Both the position numbers and the translations under genes were made by a program. A DNA stretch of 64,000 bases from the NCBI GenBank assembly GCA_038496675.1, contig CM076653.1, positions 17,103,984 to 17,167,983 of the forward strand, in the 5' to 3' direction. Under the pieces are notes generated by a model. It had not been told where the DNA came from. It saw only the letters and a program-made list of their open reading frames with translations, and made no database searches. This stretch comes from Rachycentron canadum (lineage: Eukaryota > Chordata > Actinopteri > Carangiformes > Rachycentridae). Shown here piece after piece: positions 24,806 through 37,890 of the stretch (position 1 is the first letter of the stretch; every line of letters begins with the position of its first letter).

Positions 24806-24972
24806 TTTTTTTGGCCATTTTTGCCTTTATTCATATATTGCCAGTGACAGAGAGATAGGAAAGCCAGAGGTCAGAGATTAGAGAGAATAATCAGACTTAT
24901 AATCAGGCTGCTGCACTGAGGACAGAGCCTAAACCGTATGTGCTTCACCAGTTAAGCCACCAGGGTGCCCTC
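24806..24972 (-). mobile_element. tRNA-derived SINE, diverged second copy (minus strand)
   Basis: It shares the TGGCCATTTTTGCCTTTATT end, the GACAGAGAGATAGGAAAG body and the terminal GGGTGCCCTC head with the copy at 10012-10190, in the same orientation. It is more decayed, with the box B region hardly recognisable. A T-run lies just beyond its 3' end on the plus-strand left side. Confidence 0.65.
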
Positions 24973-26518
24973 ACTCTGCTCCCACACCCACCACATGTTT
25001 ATATGGGGGGAGTGTGTCCAACAGTTTCTGTAACTTTAAATGATTTAAATGTCATTTGAATGATTATTATGTCTGGACAAATTGTCCAAATTATTTCTAT
25101 TCAAGGATTAACTGAACCTTAGTATGCTGAGCCTCACAGAGCTACAGTATTAGTATGGTTGTAGACTCTTCTTTATCCATTTGAAATTGTATTCTTTTTT
25201 ATTTTACAGATCTGACACGGTGTGCATTCTGAAAGGCAGAAATTACCCTGTGAATTGAGACAAAGACTAAAGGTTTGCACAAAAATTTAAATTCATATTT
25301 TCATCAATCAGCTTTGAAACTCTTTTTCTGTGAATATGTAGATATACAGACCATTGGACTGCTTGGAAGGCACACACTGTCCACTTGTTGTGGACAGTTG
25401 TTCTAACTTCCTTAATTAATCAAATAAATTAAAAATATTATAATATTTCAGATTTACCAATATAGTATGGTAAATTTAACAGATTTACTTTTTTAAGAAG
25501 TACACTTGTTTTTCTGTTTAATTGCATTTAAAAAATTAAAATAAGCATCATTGTGATTTTTGCTGTAATCAAGGTTGAATTGGGTTTGTAAAGAAGTGAC
25601 ACCAGTACTCAACCAAGCACTGGACTTTTCCCATTGGAGTGTTTGCACTGAATCCACAATAGTTATTTTCAGACAAAAAAACGCCCGCGGACTTTTTGGA
25701 CATCAGAAATTGAAGAATGCCATGAGAACTGCTTTATTGTGAATTCTGCTATATTAAAAACTGTATACGTGAGCACAGAGACACAAACAGGTAAAGGGCT
25801 GAAATCAGCTGACACTGGGCAGAATGCAAATAGGTCATACAATGACATTATGAGTATGCCAATTAGCTTAGCACGTCATTTAGCGTAATTTAGTGACTTT
25901 CCCTTTAGCTATAGCTACTTTCCAATGACAGTTGTTTTTACAGTTTTCAACTATGTCCACACGTTGGCCCGTGGACCACACTCAGTCCAGCCATATACTA
26001 CTGGACTTCTTGAAATATTTGATTTTGTTTTGTAAAACACAGAAAATTGTTTGACTCAATGTTAAATGATTTCTTGTTGAATATTATATTGTAACTTGTA
26101 AGTGATAAGCATCATAATATTCATATTTCTCAGCAGCCATAGCTCAGTATGGGACACGCTGCTGTCTCCTTTCATCTCAGGCTGAAGGTGGTGTATTTAG
26201 TCTAGTCTAAACAGTAAAATGTTGAGTGGCCAAGCTGCTTCGTTTACAAGCCCTGTTGTTTTTGGTCAGTGTTGTTTCCCATGACTCTGAGATGAGCCAG
26301 AGGAAGCCCGATGTGATTTCCACACAGTTCCCAGGCCCTCAAATCCCTCCAAACACAGGCCATTACACACAGTCACACATACACACACACTTGCTCTGAA
26401 ATCAGAGGACAAATGTGTGTGTGTGTGTTGTGTTACTAACATTAAAAGATATAAAAGATAAAATTAAATTGCCTTGACATTTTTTGGTCATTATTGCATA
26501 AATTATGCAAACTTGTCA

Positions 26519-26546
26519 TACACACACACACACACACACACACACT
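26519..26546. repeat. (CA)n microsatellite
   Basis: About 14 CA units, about 115 bases downstream of a short GT run (26415-26430). Confidence 0.9.
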
Positions 26547-26607
26547 GCCCTGTGGGTCTGTCTGACAGCTGCAGCTCGTCCAGTTAAGAAATTAAAGTTG
26601 AAATGAT

Positions 26608-26890
26608 CAAATCAAATTTATATGGCGCCAAATCATAACAAAGTTACCTCAAGGCACTTTACATATAGAGCAGGTCTGGACCAAACTCTTTATAAAGTTA
26701 TTTAAAGGGACCCAACAAATCCCACCATGAGCAGCACTTGGAGACAGTGGCAGGAAAAACTTCCTTGAAGAGGCAGAAGCTTCGGCAGGTGGACGGCCAT
26801 CTGCCTCGACCGGTTGGGCTGAGAGAGACAGGAAGAAAGCGAGAGGGAGGGAGGGATGGAGAGATGATGAAATGATGGAATAAAGGTAAT
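26608..26890 (+). mobile_element. Teleost dispersed repeat, class uncertain
   Basis: It opens with AAATTTATATGGCGCCAAAT and CTCAAGGCACTTTACATATA, then GACCCAACAAATCCCACCAT, ACAGTGGCAGGAAAAACTTC and GGCCATCTGCCTCGACCGGT. I recognise this order as a very common fish repeat. I cannot place its class firmly (nonautonomous DNA element or LINE tail). The minus-strand open frame 26702-26968 is its shadow. Confidence 0.65.
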
Positions 26891-29800
26891 AACTAGCTGG
26901 TTAGTCCTGGTAGAAACAGTAATTAACTCTCCATAAAAGCTCCAAATTTGTTCAGTTGAAGTTAGCATTTGGGGCCTGCTTTTTTTCTAGGCTATGTTAA
27001 CTCTACCTGGCTCTAGCGTTGTGTTTCTGTACAGGCAGGAGAGGGGAATCAGTCCTTACAATGTGTCAAACTGTTCAGCCAAGAAATGGTCAAATGAGCC
27101 ACAGAAGATGTTTTGATCTCTGCACAGAAGGAACTAAAGATGTTGGTTTTGCGTTCTCAGATTTGGTTAAGGGTTGCATATCACATGTTCATTGTGTGGT
27201 CGTGGTAGCAGTGAGATGCTGCACCTGGCAAACTGTTCCTGTTAGAGAATTTCTCAACACCATTGGCTTTTTGTTTTCTCTGTATTTGTATTGTTTTGTT
27301 TGCAGTGTTTTGGATATGACCCCTGTCCTGCTGCCTAGTTGTTTTGCAGAGCCTCCAGGTCACTCCATCAGATCAGACTAGATGTAACTATGTTTAGCAG
27401 GATTACCTCACTCTCTCTGACAGTCTTTCCCTCTTAGCAGATTCACAGCAGTAAAAGCTGTTGGCTTTAATGAGGTGCTCTGGTGCAGATGGTGGGGGGA
27501 GCACTGCTGTAGACTCTTACTATAACACTGTTTTTAGACTGATGCAGTGACCTGGGATAAACCCATATTTATCATTGTTCTAAAAGGTCAACTTGCATTA
27601 ACAGCAAAGTCAAGCTAAACCCAGGTTTTAAGTGGATCTGAACAAATGGAAACAAGATTACAGCATAGTTGTTTTAGATTTATTATAGCATTACTCTATT
27701 TATACAGCTTGTCAGTCTCTGTTGACACGTAGCACTTCAAAATAATACTTCCATGGTTCATTTGATAAATAAAGGTTCAGTCTTAACTTTTGGACTTGCT
27801 CTGTTGTATAAAGCAGTGGTCTCCAAACCCTAATTACCCCTCATGGAGATCGTGACTTACTGATGTAACTAGTAAACCGCTAAAATGCAGAGAACTGTCG
27901 TCAAAATTATTATCATACATTTATGCCATTTGAAATGTTTGTCAGTAGAGTTTATCATTAGTTGTACCAGAAGTACTTTTTGCTAAAGAATCGAGGCTCA
28001 CCGGTCGAAAAAGAAAAGTTTCATCAAGTCACATCTCTTTACTCACCAAGAGCTGTCTCCATTGGTGGAAAGCTGGCTCACATATCACCTTGTGTCACTA
28101 AGTGGTATTACAGGATGGGACGGGGCTAGCTGGTTAGCATACTAATTTCAGTAGATATCTCTGAAATGCAATAGATGCAGGTTCCCCCCCAATAGAGTCT
28201 TAACTCTGGTGGTGAAAGGGTGAATAGCAGTCGGTGAAGATCTGGATGGATGTGATGTAGAGCAAGAAGTGATGAGGTTGGTGGATGGACACAAGTTCAA
28301 GATCTGGTTGGTTGAATAGAGACAGAGAGAATAAGTAGAGTAGCTTGAAGTTAGTTTTCATGATTCAACTTTTCTTAAGCTTCAGCTGTGACTCACAGGA
28401 AGTGCCTGAACAGTAAAAATAAAGTGCAATAGCTGCTCCTGTGAGCTTGCGCCATGAATTTGGTTATGTCTGACATTTGATAGGCAAGCTGCATCTGTCC
28501 ATCCTTTGCATGCCAGTAGACAGACAATAATATGCAGAGGTAACTGCTCTATTTCTGCATGATTGGTGTGTGTGCGAATTCTGTATGTGCACAGCAGTGA
28601 TAGTGAGCCGAGGACCAGAGCGTGACTCATAGGAGAGGTGATGTGTCTTTTTCTCACTCCCGATTCCCAACCTGCTGCTCTCTGATAAGAGAGAGGCTGA
28701 GACAGTGGGTTCTGGTTAATCCTCTCTCTGCAACCAGCCCGCTGTCTGCCATGACAAACAATAGATGGGACAGACCGGTCGTCAGTCTTTTCTTCTAGCT
28801 TCTGTTTATAGCCCCTGAGTCACCAAGGATGGAGTGGGTTGTAATGCAGTTTAGTAACTCTTGAGATTCTTTGCTGATTGTATAACAATCCTTTTTTTTT
28901 CACCCCCAATTTCCTGTTTCTTTGCAGCCCACTTCCCGGGTTATAAATTGGATTAAATAAATACGTTCTGTAAATAATGTTCTTCTCACCACTCTGGATT
29001 ATGAAGAAATATAGACACATCAAAGGTTGAGTCACACACAGTATGGATATCAAGAGAGAAGAGAGCACCACCATGGTGTTTAACACTCCTGAGGAGAGAG
29101 ATGTTGTTGTTTGTTGGCTGGGATTCAGACTGTCAGCATCACATCTAATGTCAAAGTGGTGGAAAGATATGAGTCACAGCTTTCACTGACTCATGGACTT
29201 TCACAGTAAAATCAGGGCAGAAAGGGGGACACTAGATTTAAGGTTTGGGCCTTTAGCCTTGGGTGAAGTGACAGGCTTTGTGTTGAGCCAACCATACGAA
29301 CAACTAGTCATGTGATTACCTGAGTTCAACTAAAACTGTGGGGATACTTTCATCAGATCACGGATTGCAGTTCTACCCAAAAGGATTGTCATTTGATCTT
29401 TTGGTCAGATCGCCCACAACTATGTTATACACATATTAACCTGTAAATAGTATTTTTACAAGTTTCCAGAGGCCATATTTCAAAATACTGAAAATGTCCA
29501 TGTAGAAGCTGGTGGATATGTTTTTACTCTGCTGAAGGGCATCCATCCTCAAAACAAGAATTCTGTATCACAGAACTGTTAACATGACTGTAAACTGTCT
29601 CTTGTAAGGATGCGTTGTTGATCCAATTCATCAACTGTATAGCAAACCGCCACTCTCGAAAGTCGGACTTATGCATGTTAGCTTTGTCATTATATCGTGT
29701 CACAGAGCAGCCGGCATGGCTGTAGACCTAGTGGTTTCCTAGTGACCCTTCTGCAGTTACAGTTTTTCTGTTGTCCAGTTTGTTGTCCTCTGGATTTGCT

Positions 29801-32800
29801 CATGTTTTACTTTTTGAGTCTCTGTATACAAGGTCTGGTCACATCCATTCCCAGCTTTTACTGCTTTGCATGAAGGTTGCACTGCATTTATCCTCTTCTC
29901 TGCTAACATTAATGCTATTGCTAACACTAACAGTCAGAGAGGTATATTGTAAAGACCAATACCATAAAGTCATATTTTTCCTGGTGGAATACATTTTTAT
30001 AGTAATATCTTTGCTTTTTTCACTGGAGTCCCCTACTGGTCATATTACTGTCTTTTGCCAGAAAACTAATCGTTTTCCCTAAATCCTTCATGAAAAATGT
30101 CACAGTCATCACTTTCAGCATGAATAAAGTTTCACCTTACCAGAGCTCAGACAACTTGGAGTTTTCCCTTCAGTACAGCAGGTTGTCTAACCAGGGTAGC
30201 TGAACATGGGTGATGAAAAGCAAGTATGATGCAAGAGGAGGAGGAGGATGATAGTGGGCATCTACAGTATCTAGACACTTTTATTTTTTGGCATGAACAC
30301 ATTTAAATTTAGTGTTGCCAAAGCAGGTTGTATAAGATTTCACAATGTAGGCATAGCATTTCAGAAAACAAAAAAGTTGTAGGCACGACAAAAAGAAGGG
30401 GAAAAACATGTATGATAAAACGCAGTATGACAGGTGAGCTTGGGAGCGTGCAGGCACTGTGTCTGTCAGCTCTCTCACCTCCTACCTCTTGGTGAGTCAT
30501 CCAGTAATTGATTATTTTCTTCACCTCTTCCCCTCATTCAGACCGTCTTTACATTATCTCACAATACCGTCACAGATTGTATGTCTTTTACTGATCTGTT
30601 TGATAAAAAACTTCAGACCTCTTTGTGCTTGGCGACTGTAGTAAAGATTCTGTTCCTAGATCTGGATCAAAGATCTAATTCATACAATATTGGAGTGAGA
30701 AGGACTTAAGATATACTTAGAATTGCACATAATTAAACTTAATCTCACATGGTTTAGTAGAATTTTACCACCTTAAATGTGTGTTGTATAATTTATCATC
30801 ACACTCATTGTTTCAATACTAACTCTAATGTTAATTTAGCACATCTCTTTAGACTCAGTTTAGATTCAGTAGTTTTATTCCTTCGACAGATAATGTCTGT
30901 CTCGATTGACAAATTGTTGTTTCCTTTAGTTTTATTGCTTCTTGAATTGATGAACATTATCATAATCTCTTGTTTTTACAGTAACAGCCTTAAGATGCTT
31001 TCGTCATTTGTTTTGGCAGGCGGTGTGGTACATTGGATTAGTGTGTTCAGCGAGTTGCATCGGCTCGCCCACCTCATGTACTGCAGTTACATAACCCATG
31101 AGGAGACTTGTTTTTAAACAATCTTGTCTACTCATTTCAGTGAGCAGTGAATTAACCTACTGTACATGTGAAGCTATGAGAACAGCTGCTGTTTGTAAGA
31201 GACTCACTGGCTACAACTGCTGCAGGATGAAGGAGTATGCCCCCTCAGAGGTAAACTGTATTAATGGAGTAGTAAAAAAAAAAACTAGTGGAGCAATGTT
31301 GCACAGTGCAGCTTCTTTATAGAGGTTTCCTGCTGTATGTAGGTGCATATGGCTGCACATTCACAAGTGGTTATTGTGGTGAGGGGTGTATAGATATCCT
31401 TTCCCTCTCTTTCTCTTTCTCACACTATGCTTTGTGCCCCCCGCCCTCAGCCCTATCAGAACAGTGCATTGTTGCATTCATAACCATATGGTGTGTAGGA
31501 CATGACTCCACTTCCCTGTCCACTGGCCAGGTTTCTGCTGATTCCTGTATGTGTTGTAATTGGCAGTTACTTCTAATTGTGCGACACTGTTATCATGGTA
31601 GTCCCCACATGCGTTATCTGTCCTGTGTTGGTAGTTAAGCTCCATGTTCGTAAAAGATACCCATAAACATTGAGCAGTAGTGCGTCAGATATCAGACATC
31701 TGCACCAGAATTTTCCCAGAAACTTCAGTAACCTAATAAAACATGTTTGTTAATGTCAGCCATTACTGTGTTTTTGTCAGCTGCAGCTGCTTTTGAGACC
31801 ACCTAGACCTAAGTGTTGGTGAGTGCTTGAGAGAATAAATACTACTAACTGTCTGAATGGTAAGCCTGCTTTATGACATTTCTCAGAGTTTAGTGTCAAA
31901 TCAGAAACAGGTTATGGTTTCTAAAGGCTGATGGGCAGCGTATAGATCAGCTTCAGGCCATCAACATTATATCATAAATTTAGTGTCAGGCCATGTGACT
32001 TACACACTCTTTTCTAGAGGTGTCAGTTGGAGCTGATGTCCACTGTTTTTCCGTTACTAGTAGAGGGAGATATAACTTTAGACTTGTTTTTTATCAAAAT
32101 TGAGACAAGCAGCTGTGACTCTCCATCATTCACATACTTGTTGGTGGGTAATTTTAAAAGTATATCAGCAGATAATGGCCAAATGATCCTTGCCAAACAC
32201 AGGATTATCTTTTTCGAAAACTTACAATCTTCCACAACAAAAAAAACATTAAACATGTCTGAAAACATTAAAACATTGCCAACACGTCTTTGTTGTAATC
32301 ATTCCAACTCAAGGTACAAGCTCCTGAGATTAACATGACAGCTGCTGAGATTAACATGACAGCTCTTAGGTACTGGTCCAACCCTCAGCTTCAAGGTCTC
32401 ACTGTCCAGTGACAATTCACTCTTACACAAACAGACATTTGTTATTGCCCAGAATGGCTTGTTTTGGGTTGATTTGCCATTCTATGAATTTGCGAGTTTG
32501 AGTCTGTTGTTTCATACCTGACTTTTTGTACCTTGATCTGATTTTAGTAACATGCTGCAGACAATGATGGAGTTATTTAGATCCGAACATTGAACCAGTG
32601 TGGGGAGTGTTTCCTCTTCTAAAGGAACAACTTCTGAAGGGTTTGCCTTGGAAAGAGAAATTGTTTTCTCTTCCACCCATGCTGTTGCTTCCTGAGCATT
32701 CTGCAGGAAGGAATTCCCTCTAGTGCCTCTTACCCACCCTACATCCTAACACACACACAAACTGCTTACATGCTTCTATAGGGCTGCTGCTCAGGGAGTC

Positions 32801-35239
32801 GAAACACAATTAAAAGCACTTAAAAAGCAGCTTTCCAAAAAAATCAACTGTCCCTTTTTCACCAAGGACCAGTGTAAAGCCGGTGCCTAATCTCAAACCA
32901 GTTCTTTGCATCTCAGCAGCCAGAGAACTGGATCTTGGCCAGGAAAACTGGTTTGAGTGCAGAGGGGCAGGGATTATGGTGACCAACAAGACCAACTGGG
33001 ACTTTGTGACCACCATTTTTTTTTTTTTTTAAAGGAAGCTATTATAGCATCTTGTCTTCCTAATCTAGAGAAGAAGAAAAAACATCTAAAGTCAAAGCAA
33101 AACAGTCTTGTAAAAAGACAATGTTGGCCATTGTTGGCCATTGTTGCTGTTGTTCTTGGCGCTAGTGTTGCTGGTAAAGTGTAGAAATATACAGACCTAT
33201 ACAGTGATGTAATAATGTGGCTCTCTAGAGCGTGGAAAAGAAAACCAGTTCTTAAAGGGTTTAAAAGTCAACTCCAGAACAGACCAGCATTAGTTTTCAT
33301 ATTGGTGGAAAGCAGGTAAATGTGTCTGCCTAATCTGTGTTTTTACCAAAATCTACAGGCAGGGATGAGGCCAAGTATGCAGAGGGGTGAAAGTGTCAGT
33401 CGTGCATTATAGTGCTTGAGTGTTAGTGTGTTAGTTTAGTGACCTGTATTGCACTCATTTTCAGCAGCCCATTCCTGTACTAATGAGTGCCTCGCCTCTA
33501 TCATCCCCTAGCCCTTCATTATGATGACCTCGTCCCTCCTTCAAAGGCAGCTCACATAGAACTGCGTATACAACTTTGTAACGTGGTGGACAGTGCTGCT
33601 CGAAAACTTCTTCTGAAAGGCCACCTTAACCAGCCCAGGCATCACCAGTCAGCCCACTAATCCCAGGACTCAGGCTTTAATCTAACTCATTTATCCCTCT
33701 ACAAATTTAACCACCTGACTGTCTGACACTCATTTCAGTTTCTTACATCATCTGAGCTCCCTGTTCTAAGTCCTAATGGCTTTCACTCTTGTCTCTTTCT
33801 TGACTCCTCAGCAGGATCTTTACAGTCGTATTTATCCGAGCTGCAGGCTTCAACACATTACTTCTCCCTGTGTTCTGGCAGTTCACTCTGCTCTGTGTGG
33901 CATTTCATCTTGTGTCTCTGTCCGTGTGGCTCGTACTCAGTCACACATACCCTTACTCACAGTAGTTCAGAGGGGGGTGGTTTTCACTTGGCTGACCACA
34001 GCCCCACCCTCCACACTACCCCACCCTGCTCTGGGCCCCACAGTGCTCCATTCAACAGGCCAGCAGATGCTCTCCAAATGAATGTAACCAGACCAAAGCC
34101 GTTCATGCTCACAGCTTGGTGGAGGATGGGATAAGGAGGGTCTTTGCTTGGCCCCCAAATAGTTTTTTTCTTCCCACACACCCTCTGTCTTTGTCTCATA
34201 CACGAGCTGCTCCCCAGATAAACTTCACACAATGCTCAGCACATTTTGGAAGTGGAGTTCAGGTGATTGTTCAGCAGACCACTTCTAAAAAATGTTAAAA
34301 CTCAGAGAATACACAGAGTTTGTGGGAAACACACAAGACTCCAAGGCAATGTCTTCAGTCTTTTTGTCAGATGAAAAGTCCAAACACAAAAGTCAATTCA
34401 GGTCCAAGAAAGCAGCAAAATCTCACATGTGAGGCTGCCATCACATTTTTGCATTTTTTTTCTTGAATAATTACAAATAATTAATTATCAAATTTGTTGC
34501 GTACTCATTTTCTAATTGATTTATTAACTACTTATTTCAGCTCTACACACATGCACTAAGTCACCTGGTTTAAACACATTTTTTATTTTTAAATTGTAAT
34601 TAATCAGAATATTGTGTAATTCTCAGACAGACTTCTGGTTATGCTTCTCCCTAAAGTCATGAAACTACAGGTCTTTTGTTAGTCATGTGTTGAATTAATC
34701 ATTTGCGGGTTCATGTGGCGACATAGAGAGAAGTTCCATTTGTGAGAACCATAGTCATTTTCATGTCAACCTTTCTTTCTTTAAAACCAAACATATGACA
34801 TTTCATTTATAAATGACCTTATCTAATCTGCTAAAAATAAACAGATGCAATAAAATCTGGTGTTTTCATAGACACTCAGCCATCAAACGGGTCATAAATT
34901 ACAGGCAAAACAAATGTGTGTAAGGAGCAACACATGCTTATTTTGATTCAAGGAGCCTAGGTCCAGTTTGTCTGGTGCACATTCCTTTATGTTTGCATGT
35001 TTTTGAGAACGATGGAAAAAAAACATCAACATAGAAAAGTTGTTTGTAATTCTCTCTTTCTTTCTCTGGAGAAAGAAACTCTCTCATCTTGTCTAGATTA
35101 GTGTGTCCGTGCAGCTCTGAGCTTGGCTTTTTCCAGCTTCTCTCTGTGTAAGAATCTGTCTGTGTGTCTCTGTGTCAGATGACCTATTGAAATCATTGTG
35201 GCGCAGTGTGCCTGTTACCACGGCAACACAGGCTTCTCC
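26891..35239. other. Noncoding, apart from one weak exon-like segment
   Basis: About 8.3 kb between a dispersed repeat and the candidate promoter. A 21-bp tandem duplication lies at 32324. An exon-like segment at 31131-31250 has fair splice signals but no recognised product. GT-rich or TC-rich frames at 33.8-34.3 kb are chance frames. Confidence 0.45.
32324..32364. repeat. 21-bp tandem duplication
   Basis: A 21-base unit beginning CTGAGATTAACATGACAGCT occurs twice in direct succession. The second copy is complete for 20 bases. Confidence 0.95.

Positions 35240-35291
<52 letters not shown>
35240..35291. repeat. (TC)n tract upstream of the candidate promoter
   Basis: About 26 uninterrupted TC units ending 50 bases before the E-box/CRE cluster. 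Homopurine-homopyrimidine mirror repeats of this kind can form triplex DNA and are frequent at fish promoters. Confidence 0.95.
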
Positions 35292-35295
<4 letters not shown>

Positions 35296-35334
35296 ATCTC
35301 GTCTCCCCTCCTCTTTCATTTCCCCTCCACACCA

Positions 35335-35661
35335 GACTGAGGTCATGTGACCACTCTGACGTCAGCCTGTGGAGGCAGGCAGACGAGCGAGTTAGTTTGT
35401 GGGCTTTTAACAAACCTCCTGCTCAAACTAGTGTCTGAGAGTCTGTCAGTCTCCGTTAGCTCTGCCTGAGTCATTCACTCTCTCTTCTTCCCCTCTCTGC
35501 TGCTTGATCTTCCCTCCTGCTCTCATCTTTGTTTCTCTCTGGTGCACTCCTTCATTCCCGCCTGTTGCTTCTTCTGCAGCTGCTGCTGCCACAAACTTAG
35601 TCTAGGGAGAAAGTGCTGGGTGATGGACTGCTGAACAGCTTGTACGTTGCTACAAAGTGAG
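35335..35661 (+). promoter_or_regulatory. Candidate ncald promoter and noncoding first exon
   Basis: A (TC)n tract and pyrimidine-rich DNA lead into an inverted repeat, AGGTCA-TG-TGACCA (35340-35353), whose centre TCATGTGA is an E-box/M-box-like core. Four bases later comes a perfect CRE, TGACGTCA (35357-35364). About 300 bases of pyrimidine-rich, 5' UTR-like sequence follow and end in the consensus donor GAG|GTAAGC (donor GT at 35662-35663). The block has only short open frames, including a four-codon upstream ORF (ATG GAC TGC TGA) near 35624. It lies upstream of the ncald acceptor at 56034 in the same orientation, so it could be the untranslated first exon; a CRE would suit a neuronal gene. 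The assignment is inferred from motif and splice quality only. It could instead start a noncoding RNA or be an enhancer. Confidence 0.42.
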
Positions 35662-36323
35662 GTAAGCTTCCTGTCTTTTTCTCTTTGTATGTATATATCG
35701 TGTGCTACAAAGGCCAGAGGAGTGTGCAGCAAGTTAAAGCTTTTAGCTCATGTGTTTGAGTCACATATTTGTGCAGAGGGGAGATTGTCTTTTAGGTGAA
35801 TTCTCTGAGTGAATGAGTCTCTGGATGTCAGGGAACTCTTAAGTAAACTTTAGAGTGAAATAACTGCAGAGATCTAGTGTGATGTTTGAGGTTTGAGTGA
35901 GGAAGGCACACTCCTTTCTCTCCAAGCAAACACAGCCAGGTCTGTTTTCAAACCCCCCTGCAGGAAGTGAGCGATGATAGAAGAGAGCGAGAGCAGGGGA
36001 GTGTGATCATTATGGGGGCAGAGCGTGTTGTGTTTCGTGTGGCTGGAAGTGATGGGCAGTTCCACATGGCTTTTCCTCCCAAGGCGTTGCTAATGTTAGA
36101 GGCTGTAGTGTGGGCTGGAGCTGCTCAGAGGCAGAGCAGCTGCCACCTGCCCCCCCTCAGAGGGGATGGGAAAGCCTCAGAGGTATGTGCTGCAAAAATG
36201 TAAGTCTTATAGTCTCAAGGTCAGTTTGGGTTTTTTCCTAAAGAAAAAAATAAAGGTATTTTTATTTATTTATTGTGTCCACAGCTTGAGGACCCAACCC
36301 CATCACCCACCCACCCCCATCAC

Positions 36324-36326
<3 letters not shown>

Positions 36327-36372
<46 letters not shown>
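36327..36372. repeat. (CA)n microsatellite
   Basis: About 23 CA units in a C-rich context (CACCCACCCACCCCCATCAC just before it). Confidence 0.95.
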
Positions 36373-36373
<1 letters not shown>

Positions 36374-37280
36374 CCTACTCCCTGTGGGCCTCAAACAAAG
36401 GCATGCCAGCCCACATTTAGCCCAAAGAGGGTGGAAAGAAAGTGGTTTTGAGTCTCTTATACTCCCCACTTTCCCATTCTCACCACCTCCCTCTCTCACT
36501 GCTTCTCCAGGATTCCTCTGTTGTGAGTCTTTATCTCCTGCCTTGTGCCTCCGAGCTCCAACTTAACGAAGTGGAGACGAGCCAAGAGCATGTAATAGGT
36601 CTTTGTTGCTGTACCAAAAGTGTCATAGTTGCACATATCTACTGAGTCCATCCATAAATGTTTGTCGATGCTGTGTAGAAGGTTAAGACACAAATTAGAG
36701 TTCGTTGTTTGGTTAGATTTACAGTTTGGTTTGGTTCCTTACATGATCCATTTAAATACAACTATGCTTTGTGAAGCACTTATTACTTTACTTTAGCACA
36801 TGTTAATGATCTTAAACACTAAATGGGGACCACTCTGTTGTCAGACCTTTAATGTAAATGTTTCATCAGGATAATCTCCCTTCACAGAGCAACGCAGAAG
36901 TACATTTTGATATTCAAAAGTTTGCTGCGGTTTAAAGTACACATTAGTCTTCCTCCAGTGTGTATTGTATGGTGTTGAGCGTTTCCAAATGTCCTGTAAG
37001 CCTGAGGGTACACCATCCAGAAGTGTCTTCCTGTTGTGAAATGAGCTACATTAATTCCACCAGAGGTCATTTTGAATCAAGAGACAGAAAACTAGTCACA
37101 TCCTACTTTGTTTTTATGTCTGTGAAATAATAACTCAGTTTGTGCACACGTGCTGTTTTCAATTTTTTTTGTGTGTGTTACAAACTGGGCACGTTGGCAG
37201 CACTTACTCTGACAAAGGAGCCACCACCACACACACCTCTAGCATACAGCCAGTAGCTTTATCTGACATCCTGCAGCAAT

Positions 37281-37459
<179 letters not shown>

Positions 37460-37860
37460 ATGCATGTGTGCATGCGTGCGTATGTGCGCCCTGTTGATTG
37501 TTTTCCACAATGACTTTTACAGACGACATTGTGCAAGTGGTGAGCAAATATAATGTTGAGCTAAATTTTTTACAGCCTTAGTATTGAAGCAGCTTTGTGG
37601 ACTGAATTCATAAAATGAAGCAGGTGGCAGCTATAGATGATGCCACATGGTATTTTAGTATTTATCTCGTATTGACACGGTGGCACATTGATTTTATGAC
37701 AAAGGGATATATGAATGAAGTGTATTCAGAGGAATTATGCATGCGATGCCAAGCGTGTGTGTGTAAAAAGTAAAGTAGGGGTGTAAATCCTGGAGACATG
37801 AGAATCTGTGATGTACATTATTTGATACTTCAAAGTCATTTCATGCTAACAGCTCACCAC

Positions 37861-37890
37861 ACGCACACGCACGCACACACACACACACAC
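37861..37890. repeat. (CA)n with CG interruptions
   Basis: Short CA array with ACGC variants at its start. Confidence 0.85.

Noticed and set aside
27814..27832. GCAGTGGTCTCCAAACCC resembling a hAT-type inverted terminus
   Set aside because: The complementary end was not found downstream.
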